A stretch of DNA of 64,000 nucleotides from Alphaproteobacteria bacterium (GTDB lineage: Bacteria; Myxococcota_A; UBA796; GCA-2862545), in assembly GCA_020632955.1 (NCBI GenBank), contig JACKEO010000002.1, forward strand, positions 62,001 through 126,000, written 5' to 3'. This document shows positions 26,728 to 34,204 of this stretch, piece by piece. The position numbers and the translations under genes are program-made. The notes beneath the pieces were generated by a model. The model worked only from the letters and a program-made list of their open reading frames with translations, ran no database searches and was not told where the DNA came from. The number at the start of each line of letters is the position of its first letter. The stretch's first letter is position 1.

Positions 26728-27942
26728 TCAGGCCTCGATGCGCTCGATGACGGTGGCGGTGCCCATGCCGGCGCCCACGCACAGGGCGGCCACGCCGACG
26801 GTGAGGTCGCGGCGCTCCAGCTCGTCGAGCAGGGTGCCGAGGATCATGGCGCCCGTGGCGCCGAGGGGGTGGCCCAGGGCGATGGCGCCCCCGTTGACGT
26901 TGACCGTGGCGTGGTCGAGCCCGAGATCCTCCTCGAAGCGCATCACCACGCTGGCGAAGGCCTCGTTGATCTCCCAGAGGTCCACGTCGCCGACGTCCAT
27001 GCCGGCGCGCTTCAGGGCCTTGCGGGCCGCGTCGGCGGGGCCGGTGAGCATGATGGTGGGCTCCGACCCGATGCTGGCGAAGCCCCGGATGCGCGCGCGC
27101 GGGCGCCAGCCGTACTTGCGGCCGATCTCGCGGGAGCCCACGAGCACGGCGGCGGCGCCGTCGACGATGCCGGAGCTGTTGCCGGCGTGGTGGACGTGCT
27201 CGATGCCCTCCACCTCGGGGTAGCGCTGCACGGCCACGGCATCGAAGCCGTAGTGCTCGCCGAGCTGCTGGAAGGCCGGCTTGAGCGTGGCCAGGCTCTC
27301 CACCGTGGTGCCGGGCCGGAGGTACTCGTCGTGGTCGAGCACGACGACGCCGTTGTGGTCGCGTACCGGCACCACGCTGCGCGCGAAGCGGCCCTCCTGC
27401 CAGGCCTGGGCGGCCCGCTCCTGGCTGGTGGCGGCCAGCGTGTCGAGGTCGGTGCGGCTGTAGCCCCACTTCGTGGCGATGAGGTCGGCGCTGATGCCCT
27501 GGGGCACGAAGCGCGTGTACATCGACACCTGGGGGTCGGTGGCCCACGGTCCGCGGCTGGACCCCATCGGCACGCGCGACATGCTCTCGACGCCGCCGCC
27601 CACGGCCAGCTGGCTCTGGCCCGACATCACCTGGGCCGCGGCCATGTTCGTCGCGACGAGGCCCGAGGCGCAGTAGCGGTTGATCTGCACGCCGGGGACG
27701 CCCTGGTCGTAGCCGCTGTAGAGCACGGCCACGCGGGCGAGGTTGCTGCCCTGCTCGTCCACCGGCTCCACGATGCCGAGGATGACGTCGTCCACGTCGG
27801 CGGTGTCGAGCTCGTTGCGGTCGCGCACGGCCTGCAGGGCGGTGCGCGCCAGCTCGATGGGGGCGAGGGTGTGGAGCGCGCCGCCGGCCTTGCCCTTGCC
27901 TCGGGGCGTGCGGACGGTGTCGTAGATCAGGGCGTCGGCCAT
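26728..27942 (-). CDS. fadA: Acetyl-CoA C-acyltransferase, FadA/FadI-type thiolase
   Basis: 404 residues. Cys91 in NRYCASGLVA is the nucleophile; WEINEAFAS, GGAIALGHPLGATGAM and CVGAGMGTATV supply the other active-site loops. The insert around residues 225-265 (YPEVEGIEHVHHAGNSSG) and the start YDTVRTPRGKGK are those of trifunctional-complex thiolases such as mycobacterial FadA (Rv0859, recalled) rather than of the FadA6-like enzyme at 2618. It releases acetyl-CoA from 3-ketoacyl-CoA. First gene of the fadA-fadJ pair; the ATG lies 15 nt from a KstR-like palindrome. Confidence 0.92.
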   Translation of the reverse strand: MADALIYDTVRTPRGKGKAGGALHTLAPIELARTALQAVRDRNELDTADVDDVILGIVEPVDEQGSNLARVAVLYSGYDQGVPGVQINRYCASGLVATNMAAAQVMSGQSQLAVGGGVESMSRVPMGSSRGPWATDPQVSMYTRFVPQGISADLIATKWGYSRTDLDTLAATSQERAAQAWQEGRFARSVVPVRDHNGVVVLDHDEYLRPGTTVESLATLKPAFQQLGEHYGFDAVAVQRYPEVEGIEHVHHAGNSSGIVDGAAAVLVGSREIGRKYGWRPRARIRGFASIGSEPTIMLTGPADAARKALKRAGMDVGDVDLWEINEAFASVVMRFEEDLGLDHATVNVNGGAIALGHPLGATGAMILGTLLDELERRDLTVGVAALCVGAGMGTATVIERIEA

Positions 27943-27957
27943 GGGGGTCTCCCGAAG

Positions 27958-27971
27958 TAGAACGTGTTCTA
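27958..27971. promoter_or_regulatory. KstR-like operator TAGAACGTGTTCTA
   Basis: A perfect 6+6 inverted repeat, TAGAAC-GT-GTTCTA, in the 81-nt gap between the divergent fadA (start 27942, minus) and racemase-like (start 28024, plus) genes. It fits the published KstR consensus TNNAACNNGTTNNA exactly. KstR is the TetR-family repressor of sterol catabolism in actinobacteria. The position, 15 nt from the fadA start, is where a repressor would block transcription. No TetR gene lies in the window, so the binding protein is unknown; another TetR-type fatty-acid regulator is possible. Confidence 0.65.
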
Positions 27972-28023
27972 GCACCCCGCCCGGGTGCGCGCCCGGGCCC
28001 CTCCCTCGTGCCGCGGAGACCTC

Positions 28024-29187
28024 GTGACCGCCACCTTCGCGCCCCTCCGGGGCACGGTCGTCCTGGACCTGTCCCGCTACCTTCCGGGCCCGCTGCTGAC
28101 GCGGATCCTCGCCGACCTCGGCGCCACGGTGGTGCGCATCGAGCCCCCCGGGGGCGACACCTTGCGACACGTCCCGCCACACCAGGACGGCGTGGGCGTC
28201 AGCTACGCCTCGCTCAACGCGGGAAAGCGCAGCGTGGTGCTCGACCTCAAGAGGCCCGAGGGCGCGGCCGTGCTCCACGCAGCGCTGGCCGGCGTGGACG
28301 TGCTCGTGGAGGGCTTCCGTCCCGGCGTGCTCGATCGCTTCGGGCTGTCGTGGGACGCCCTGCTCGCGCGCCACCCGCGGCTCATCGGCGTGAGCCTGTC
28401 GGGCTACGGCCAGGCGGGTCCCGATCGCCTCAAGGCCGGCCACGACCTGTCGTACGTGGCGCGCGCCGGCCTGCTGGGCACCTGGGGACCGGCCGACGGA
28501 CCGCCCGCGGTACCCGGCACCCCCCTGGCGGACGTGGCGGGCGGCACCTGGCCCGCGGCCCTCGGCGTGCTCGCCGCCCTGCTGGAGCGCGCGCAGACCG
28601 GTCGCGGGCGACACCTCGACGTGGCGCTGGCCCGCGGCGCCTTCGCGCTCGGCGCCTACGGCATGGCCGCCGCCGCGGTCGGGCATGCCGAGCCTCGGGG
28701 GGCGGGCATGCTCACGGGCGGGGTGCCCTGCTACCGCTGCTACGCCACGCAGGACGGCCGCCACCTCGCCGTCGCGGCCCTGGAGCCCCCCTTCTTCGAC
28801 CGCCTCTGCGTGCTCGTGGGTCGGCCCGACCTGCAGGGCAGCGGCTACGCGCTGGGCGCCGACGGCGCGCGGGTCCAGGCCGAGCTGGAGGGGGTCTTCG
28901 CGAGCCGACCGCTCGCGGCCTGGCTGGAGGCGGTGGCGGGCGAGGACGTGTGCGTGGAGCCCGTGGCCACCCCGGTGGAGGCCGTGGCCGACCCGCTGTT
29001 CTCCGACCTCGTCGCCCACGTGGACGGCCGCCCCGTGGTGCGGGTGCCGCTGGGGGTGCCGATGACCGAGGTGCCGGCGCCCGGGCCGCTCCGCGCGCTC
29101 GGCGCAGACGGAGAGGAGGCGCTGGGCGCGCTGGGGGTGGACGCCGAGCTGGTGGCCGCGGCGCGGGCGGCCGGAGCGCTCGGGTAG
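28024..29187 (+). CDS. CaiB/BaiF family CoA-transferase, alpha-methylacyl-CoA racemase-like
   Basis: 387 residues from GTG 28024, chosen because GGAG precedes it and the product then starts just before LRGTVVLDLSRYLPGP, the normal family N-terminus. Family III CoA-transferase fold: LADLGATVVRIEPPGGD, NAGKRSVVLDLK, DVLVEGFRPGVLDRFGL, SLSGYGQAGP. GHDLSY with Asp141 matches the GHDxxY active-site motif of alpha-methylacyl-CoA racemases (Mcr/AMACR). These enzymes invert the 2-methyl centre so that branched or sterol side-chain CoA esters can enter beta-oxidation. Divergent from fadA and sharing the KstR-like operator region. A formyl- or succinyl-CoA transferase role is the alternative. Confidence 0.8.
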   Translation: MTATFAPLRGTVVLDLSRYLPGPLLTRILADLGATVVRIEPPGGDTLRHVPPHQDGVGVSYASLNAGKRSVVLDLKRPEGAAVLHAALAGVDVLVEGFRPGVLDRFGLSWDALLARHPRLIGVSLSGYGQAGPDRLKAGHDLSYVARAGLLGTWGPADGPPAVPGTPLADVAGGTWPAALGVLAALLERAQTGRGRHLDVALARGAFALGAYGMAAAAVGHAEPRGAGMLTGGVPCYRCYATQDGRHLAVAALEPPFFDRLCVLVGRPDLQGSGYALGADGARVQAELEGVFASRPLAAWLEAVAGEDVCVEPVATPVEAVADPLFSDLVAHVDGRPVVRVPLGVPMTEVPAPGPLRALGADGEEALGALGVDAELVAAARAAGALG

Positions 29188-29232
29188 GGCCCGTCCGTCC
29201 TGCTGCGACCACCCTCGCAGGATACCCCTTCC

Positions 29233-29254
29233 GCGGACCGCACCCGCGGTCCGC
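29233..29254. terminator. 8-bp hairpin between racemase-like and TatA-like genes
   Basis: GCGGACCG (29233-29240) pairs perfectly with CGGTCCGC (29247-29254) around a six-nt loop, 46 nt after a stop codon and 15 nt before the next start. A run of C, not T, follows. It could be a terminator or could affect initiation of the next gene. Confidence 0.4.
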
Positions 29255-29269
29255 CCCCCCCGAGGCGCC

Positions 29270-29584
29270 GTGTTCACGCTGGGACCGCTGGAGCTGCTCG
29301 TCCTCGCGCTGCTCGCGCTCGCCGTGTTCGCGCCCGAGCGCCTGCCGCAGCTGGGCTGGATGCTGGGGCGGGCGGTGGCGCAGGTGCGGCGTGCGCTCCG
29401 GCAGGGTGCGCCCGCCCCCTCGCCCCGCGCCTCCCTGTCGACCTCGCGGACGGCGCCCGTGGCCCGCGCCACGCCCGACGCCTCCCGGGACTGGCGCGCC
29501 ACCTTCGACGTGGTGGACGCCACCGTGATCGCCATCGGGCTGTCGTGCGTGCTCATCGCCGCGTGGGCCATCGCCACCCGCTGA
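29270..29584 (+). CDS. TatA/TatB-like small membrane protein with an extra C-terminal membrane segment
   Basis: 104 residues, GTG start. The N-terminus has the TatA-family pattern: short N-tail, FTLGPLELLVLALLALAVFAPERLPQ with the GPxEL and FxPxxLPxLG signatures, then an amphipathic basic helix (GRAVAQVRRALRQG). Unlike TatA or TatB, it ends in a second hydrophobic segment (VIAIGLSCVLIAAWAIA, about residues 83-101). TatA-type proteins form the twin-arginine protein-export channel. No tatC is nearby. It is convergent with exonuclease III, only 10 nt apart. Confidence 0.7.
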   Translation: MFTLGPLELLVLALLALAVFAPERLPQLGWMLGRAVAQVRRALRQGAPAPSPRASLSTSRTAPVARATPDASRDWRATFDVVDATVIAIGLSCVLIAAWAIATR

Positions 29585-29594
29585 CGCGGTGCCC

Positions 29595-30377
29595 TCAGAC
29601 GAGGTCGACCACCACGGGGCTGTGGTCGCTGATGGCGCGGCCGTCCGGGGCGTGGAGCTCTGCCGCCGGCACCGTGGTGGTGGCGCCCAGGCGCGGGGCG
29701 AGGGCGGCGTTGCCGAGGAGGTAGTCGATGCGCCAGCCGCGGTCCTTCGCGCGGGCCTGGCCGCGGTTGGACCACCAGGAGTACGGCCCCTGCACCTCGC
29801 CGGCGTCGGCCCGCACCGCGTCCGTCCAGCCCACGTCCAGCAGGTCGCTGAACCACGCGCGCTCGTGCGGCAGGAAGCCACTGGTCTTCGCGTTCGACCG
29901 CGCGTTCCAGATGTCGCGCTCGGTGTGGGCGATGTTGAGGTCGCCAGCGAGCAGGATCGGCCGACCGTCCGTGGCCAGCTCGCGCGACCAGGGCAGGAAG
30001 CGCGCCATCCACGCCTCCTTGGCCTCCTGCCGCTCGGGGCTGGACGAGCCGCTCGGAAGGTAGACGCTGCCCACGACCACCCCACCGGCCTCGGCCAGGA
30101 CCACCCGGCCCTCCGGATCGGGCGCCCCCACGCCGCGCCCCACCTCGACGAGCGGGTGCCGCGACCAGATGGCGGTGCCCGCGTAGCCGAGCTTCTCGGC
30201 CGGGTGCCACAGCACGTGCCAGCCCTCGGGCGCGTCCCAGCCGTCGGTGAGCTGGTCGGGCGTGGACCGGATCTCCTGGAGCAGCAGCACGTCCGGCGCG
30301 AGGCGATCGAGCACCGAGGGCAGGCCCTTGGCGAGGGCGGCGCGGAGGCCGTTGACGTTCCAGGTGACGATGCGCAC
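29595..30377 (-). CDS. xthA: Exodeoxyribonuclease III (AP endonuclease family)
   Basis: 260 residues from GTG 30377, which begins VRIVTWNVNGLRAAL, the canonical ExoIII N-terminus. Catalytic motifs are LLLQEIR (metal-binding Glu), the PSGSS/YLPSG loop, AGDLNIAHTERD, and SDHSPVVVDL at the C-terminus with the Asp-His pair. It cleaves abasic sites and removes 3' blocking groups in base-excision repair. Length matches the family. It stands alone on the minus strand, convergent with the TatA-like gene. Confidence 0.92.
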   Translation of the reverse strand: MRIVTWNVNGLRAALAKGLPSVLDRLAPDVLLLQEIRSTPDQLTDGWDAPEGWHVLWHPAEKLGYAGTAIWSRHPLVEVGRGVGAPDPEGRVVLAEAGGVVVGSVYLPSGSSSPERQEAKEAWMARFLPWSRELATDGRPILLAGDLNIAHTERDIWNARSNAKTSGFLPHERAWFSDLLDVGWTDAVRADAGEVQGPYSWWSNRGQARAKDRGWRIDYLLGNAALAPRLGATTTVPAAELHAPDGRAISDHSPVVVDLV

Positions 30378-30454
30378 GACCGCTCCAGGGAGGACGGGAG
30401 CGTGCAGGTAGCCGCCCGCGGAGCCGCGCGCGCACGTGAGGCACGCGCCGACGA

Positions 30455-31333
30455 TCACGGCCCGGCGACCCCCACCGGCACCGACCACACCTCCTCGCCG
30501 AAGAGGCTGGTGGCCAGGACGCTGCAGGGGTCCCACGGCGCAGGGCCGAAGGCGAGGCTCGCCACGAAGGGGAGGCCCTCGGCCACCCGTTCCGCGCGGT
30601 CGCCGTCCCAGCGGTGGATCTCGCCGGTGAGGTTGAGCGCCACGAGCACGGAGCCGTCCGCTGCCACCACGAGCCCGTCCGGCGCGGACAGGTCCGGGAA
30701 GGGCGCGAGCAGCGACAGGGCGCCCGCCACCTCGCCCTCCACCGCGATCGCGCGCAGCGCCTCGTCGCCGAAGGTGCTGGCGACGAAGAGCGCGCGCCCG
30801 TCGGCCGAGAAGCCCATGCCGTTGGGGCTGGGCACCTCCTCCGCCCAGATCGTGTCGGCGCCGTCCCGCCACTCGGCGATGCGGGTGTCGAAGTCGTCGC
30901 TCACCAGCAGGGTGCCCCACGGCGTGGGCGCGAGGAAGTTGGGGCGGCCCAGGGTCTGCAGGGGGTGCCGCGTGACCTCGCCCGCCCGGGAGACCTCCAC
31001 CAACGCCGGTGCGTCGGCACCGGACGCGTCCTTGCCCGTGGCCACCCACACGGCGTCGCGCCACCACACCGCGCCGACCCCGCCGCGCACGGGCGCCACG
31101 TCGGTGACGCCGCCCTCAGGCGTGATCTCCACCAGCCGGTCGGCAGCGACCACGAAGGCCGCCCCGTCCGGCGCCACCGCCACGCCCTCGCTGCCGCCCA
31201 CCAGCCCGTCGACCACCACCTCGGGTGCGCCGGGCGCCGGGCACTGCACGTCGAGCGTGTCCGTGTCGGTGTCGTCGGGGGAGCCCGCCCCCGCGGCGCA
31301 CCCGGCCACCAGCAGCAGCCCAGACCCTCGCAT
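30455..31333 (-). CDS. SMP-30/gluconolactonase-like beta-propeller lipoprotein
   Basis: 292 residues. Lipoprotein signal MRGSGLLLVAGC with Cys12, then an Asp/Thr linker (DDTDTDTLD). The body is a six-bladed propeller of the SMP-30 type: GSEGVAVAPDGAAFVV, RPNFLAPTPWGTLLVSDD, SPNGMGFSADGRALFVAS, APDGLVVAADGSVLVAL, with the Glu, Asn and Asp metal positions recognisable. SMP-30 proteins hydrolyse lactones; a lipid-anchored form would act outside the cytosol. Whether it is an enzyme or only a propeller binder is uncertain. Divergent from the next lipoprotein. Confidence 0.78.
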   Translation of the reverse strand: MRGSGLLLVAGCAAGAGSPDDTDTDTLDVQCPAPGAPEVVVDGLVGGSEGVAVAPDGAAFVVAADRLVEITPEGGVTDVAPVRGGVGAVWWRDAVWVATGKDASGADAPALVEVSRAGEVTRHPLQTLGRPNFLAPTPWGTLLVSDDFDTRIAEWRDGADTIWAEEVPSPNGMGFSADGRALFVASTFGDEALRAIAVEGEVAGALSLLAPFPDLSAPDGLVVAADGSVLVALNLTGEIHRWDGDRAERVAEGLPFVASLAFGPAPWDPCSVLATSLFGEEVWSVPVGVAGP

Positions 31334-31428
31334 CCCCGCCTCCTGCGCGGCAGCCTACCGCACGCCGGGACGTGCTCGTCGCGCAGGCCCGGCGACGGCT
31401 AGGCTAGCGGCGCCCCGCCGGAGCACAC

Positions 31429-32649
31429 GTGACGCCTGATCGTCGCCCACGACGCCACTGCGTCCTGCTCACCGCAGCGTCCGGCCTTGGCGTGGCCTGC
31501 CTCCCGGGCACGCCGGTGGACGGCGCGGTGCCCGTGCGCCCCTGTCCCGAGGACGTCGCCCTCTCGACCGACCTGTCGGTGGGGCACACCGCGGTCGGCA
31601 CGCGCCAGGCGTGGGGCGCCGATCCGGAGGACCCGGACCTGCTCGTCGAGGTCGACACGGACGGCGTGGAGATCCGCCGGCGCGAGCGCACACGCGACGA
31701 CGCCGGCCACCCGGTGCGCGAGCTGGAGGATCTGGACGGCGACGGCCTGGTGGACCGGGAGCACTGGTGGCGCTGGGAGGGCGACGCGTTGGCGTGGGAG
31801 GCCGAGGCCGCCCGCACGGGCAGCGTGTGGGCCACGCGCACCTGGGAGGTCACGACGACCGGAGACACCACCGTGGAGGTCGAGGAGCACGTGGGCGAGC
31901 TGGAGAGCCTGCGCGTCGAGCGCACCCACCACGATCCCGACGGGGACGGGCGCTGGAACCGCGCGACGGCCCGCGTGCTGCGGGCGCGCGGACGCGACGA
32001 GACCACCGCCGAGGCCGAGGCCGAGCGCCGTGTGAGCCCGCTGGAGGCCGGCGAGGACGACACCTGGCGGTGGCTCCCCGCAGCCCCGCTCGAGGCGTGG
32101 CCCGACGCCGCCCACCTCCGCACCCAGCGCGACGCGGGCGGCCGGCCCCACACCCAGGTCCTCCGGCTCGCCATGGCCGACGAGGAGATCTCGGCGGAAC
32201 GCATCCACGGCTGGGATCGGCGCATCTGGGACGGCGCCGTGCTCCTCCAGCGCACCACCGTGCGCCTCGCACCCGCGGGCGGCAGCCCCTTCGCCCGCCT
32301 GGACGACCTCTTCCTGGCGGCTCCGGACCCGCAGGACCCTGGGCGCGTCCTGGTGCAGGAGGAGCGGCGGGACGCCGCCGGTCGACGGTTGGAGGAGGCC
32401 CTGGGGGTGGGCTGGCTGGAGGGCGAGGACCCGGCCCGCCAGCTCGCCCAAGGCCACCCGGCCACCGAGACGCGCCTGACGCGGAGCTGGACCCGGGACG
32501 AAGCCGGTGTGCCCGCCACGTTCGAGGAGCGCACGATGCTCGATCCGGGCGCCTGGGTGCGGCGGGTGGAGGAGGCTCGCTGGACCTGCGAGCCGGTGGA
32601 CACGCGGCCCCGGCGCACCCTGGAGCCGACCTGGGGTCCCCCGTCGTGA
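31429..32649 (+). CDS. Lipoprotein of unknown function with acidic Asp-rich loops
   Basis: 406 residues, GTG start. Basic N-tail, then the hydrophobic segment CVLLTAASGLGVAC with a lipobox Cys24. The mature part is rich in short beta-strands with charged turns and two calcium-loop-like motifs (DLDGDGLVDRE near residue 100, DPDGDGRWN near 170). The strand pattern (VEIRRRERTRDDAGHPVRE, RVERTHHDP) is reminiscent of RHS/YD-like strands but no YD repeat is present. No family recognised. Confidence 0.7.
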   Translation: MTPDRRPRRHCVLLTAASGLGVACLPGTPVDGAVPVRPCPEDVALSTDLSVGHTAVGTRQAWGADPEDPDLLVEVDTDGVEIRRRERTRDDAGHPVRELEDLDGDGLVDREHWWRWEGDALAWEAEAARTGSVWATRTWEVTTTGDTTVEVEEHVGELESLRVERTHHDPDGDGRWNRATARVLRARGRDETTAEAEAERRVSPLEAGEDDTWRWLPAAPLEAWPDAAHLRTQRDAGGRPHTQVLRLAMADEEISAERIHGWDRRIWDGAVLLQRTTVRLAPAGGSPFARLDDLFLAAPDPQDPGRVLVQEERRDAAGRRLEEALGVGWLEGEDPARQLAQGHPATETRLTRSWTRDEAGVPATFEERTMLDPGAWVRRVEEARWTCEPVDTRPRRTLEPTWGPPS

Positions 32650-32883
32650 AGCGGGCCCGGGAGCGCCTCCCACGCGGGTACCGATCACGCGGGTTCGGAG
32701 TCCGCTCCGGCGCGGGTCACCCGCGCCCTTCCCGGGAGGGAGGGACGTCCCGTCCCGTCCCGGCCGCATCTGGCGGGTACCGCATGCCGCGCGCAGGTGG
32801 ACCCCTCCAGTCCGCCGCGCGCGTGCCGATCCACAGGTCGACGAACCCGGCGCGCTGCCGTCGGCCTGCCGAGGAGTTGCGGC
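32650..32883 (+). other. 234-nt gap with GC hairpins and GTCCC repeats
   Basis: Contains GGCGCGGG/CCCGCGCC, an 8-bp stem with a 3-nt loop (32709-32727), 60 nt after the preceding stop and therefore a likely terminator, followed by a run of four GTCCC-type repeats near 32748. No convincing gene here; the promoter of 32884 must lie toward the 3' end. Confidence 0.45.
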
Positions 32884-33207
32884 ATGCACAGGACCGGTCC
32901 CCGCACCCTGCGACGGGGAGACATCCGCGTCGAGGTCGCCTTCGTGCTGGTCTTCGTCGCCACGATCGTCACCGCGACGTGGGCCCTCCCGGACGCCCTG
33001 GCCTCCCTCCTCGAGGCCGAGGAAGCCGAGGTGCACGCGGCCACGCGGGCCGCAGTGCCGCAGGTGCGCGAAGCCCCCCCGGAGGTTCCGGACGCCGTCC
33101 AGGCACCCGAGGATCTCCCCTGGGACGCCGTGGACATCTGGAACCCCAGCGGTGCGGTGCGCACCGACGGCACGGCGCTCGCCACCCGGGACACGCGGGA
33201 CATGTAG
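32884..33207 (+). CDS. Small single-pass membrane protein, possibly pilin-like
   Basis: 107 residues from ATG 32884. A basic N-tail (RTGPRTLRRG) is followed by one hydrophobic segment (VAFVLVFVATIVTATWALP, about residues 17-36), then an acidic/Ala/Pro-rich outer part. The junction GDIRVE has Gly followed by Glu at +5, as in type IV prepilins, but Asp at +1 and Arg at +3 are atypical, so this may be chance. No other pilus genes are near. Function unknown. Confidence 0.55.
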   Translation: MHRTGPRTLRRGDIRVEVAFVLVFVATIVTATWALPDALASLLEAEEAEVHAATRAAVPQVREAPPEVPDAVQAPEDLPWDAVDIWNPSGAVRTDGTALATRDTRDM

Positions 33208-33227
33208 CAGCCCGTGCCCTTCGGACC

Positions 33228-33256
33228 TTCGCGCGGACCCCGCCGCCGATTATGAC
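33228..33256 (+). promoter_or_regulatory. Candidate sigma70-type promoter of the LRR-GH5 gene pair
   Basis: TTCGCG (33228-33233), a 17-nt spacer and TATGAC (33251-33256), giving a start about 24 nt before the ATG at 33287. The -10 matches 4/6, the -35 3/6. TATGAC stands out in this GC-rich sequence. Confidence 0.35.
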
Positions 33257-33286
33257 GGGGAGGCCGCGTCGTCCTGGGGAGGAGGC

Positions 33287-34204
33287 ATGCGCTCCAGCAC
33301 CTTCGTCCTGTGCCTCCTGACCGCCACAGTGCCCGCCTGTGGCGGAGGTGCGACAGCTCCCACTGCGCCGCCCCCGCCGCCCACCGCCCGTCCCACGCCG
33401 CCCATGGAGGCCACGCTGGGCGTAGGAGGCAAGGGCGGCGTGCACACCGCCTCGCTGGACGACCTCGTCGATCGCGCGCGCAGCACCCAGGGCAGGGGCA
33501 CGCCCGACAGCCCACTGGTTCGGCTGAACCTCACCGGCACGGCCACCACCGATGCCGATCTGGCCGCACTCGCCGGGCTGCCCGACCTGATCGAGCTCGG
33601 CCTGAACGAGACCTCGGTCACCGACGCCGGCATGCGCGCGGTGAGCACGCTGGAGCACCTCCAGGGGCTCGGCCTGCGCGAGACGAAGGTCTCGGAGGCG
33701 GGGGTCGCGAAGCTGGGCGGCCTGGCGGACCTGCGCAGCCTGAACCTGGCGAACCTCGACGTGGGCGACGGGGTGGCGGGCACGCTGTCGCGGCTCCAGC
33801 AGCTGGAGGAGCTGAACCTCGGGTTCACGAAGGTCACCGACGGCGTCTTCCTCGGGCTCGCCCGGCTGCCGCGGCTCACCCACCTCATCCTCATCGGCGC
33901 GCCCGTCACGGCCCAAGGCATCGACGTGCTCGCCGGCACCTCCGTGCACACCCTCGACCTGACGCGCACGAAGGTGACCGACGCGCAGGTGGCCCAGGTG
34001 GCCACCCTCCGGGAGCTGCGGAGCCTGTTCCTCGTGCGCACTGCCGTCACCGACGCGGCCGTGGATGCGCTGCTCACGCTCGAGAAGCTGGAGCAGCTCG
34101 ACGTCGCCGAGTCGGGCATCTCCGAGGAAGGGCTCACCCGCCTCCGCGAGGGCCTGCCGAACGCCGACGTCTTCCCGAAGCCGCCCACCGCGCCCGAGCC
34201 GTGA
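33287..34204 (+). CDS. Leucine-rich-repeat lipoprotein
   Basis: 305 residues, ATG preceded by GGAGGC. Lipoprotein signal (FVLCLLTATVPAC, Cys18) and a Pro/Thr-rich linker (residues 24-40). From about residue 80 there are roughly nine LRRs of about 23-24 residues of the form LxxLxxLxLxxTxVTDAGxxxL (for example LIELGLNETSVTDAG, LRSLFLVRTAVTDAA), the ribonuclease-inhibitor-like/cysteine-containing subtype. LRRs bind other proteins. The stop overlaps the GTG of the GH5 gene (GTGA), so the two are translationally coupled and probably work together at the cell surface. Confidence 0.85.
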   Translation: MRSSTFVLCLLTATVPACGGGATAPTAPPPPPTARPTPPMEATLGVGGKGGVHTASLDDLVDRARSTQGRGTPDSPLVRLNLTGTATTDADLAALAGLPDLIELGLNETSVTDAGMRAVSTLEHLQGLGLRETKVSEAGVAKLGGLADLRSLNLANLDVGDGVAGTLSRLQQLEELNLGFTKVTDGVFLGLARLPRLTHLILIGAPVTAQGIDVLAGTSVHTLDLTRTKVTDAQVAQVATLRELRSLFLVRTAVTDAAVDALLTLEKLEQLDVAESGISEEGLTRLREGLPNADVFPKPPTAPEP

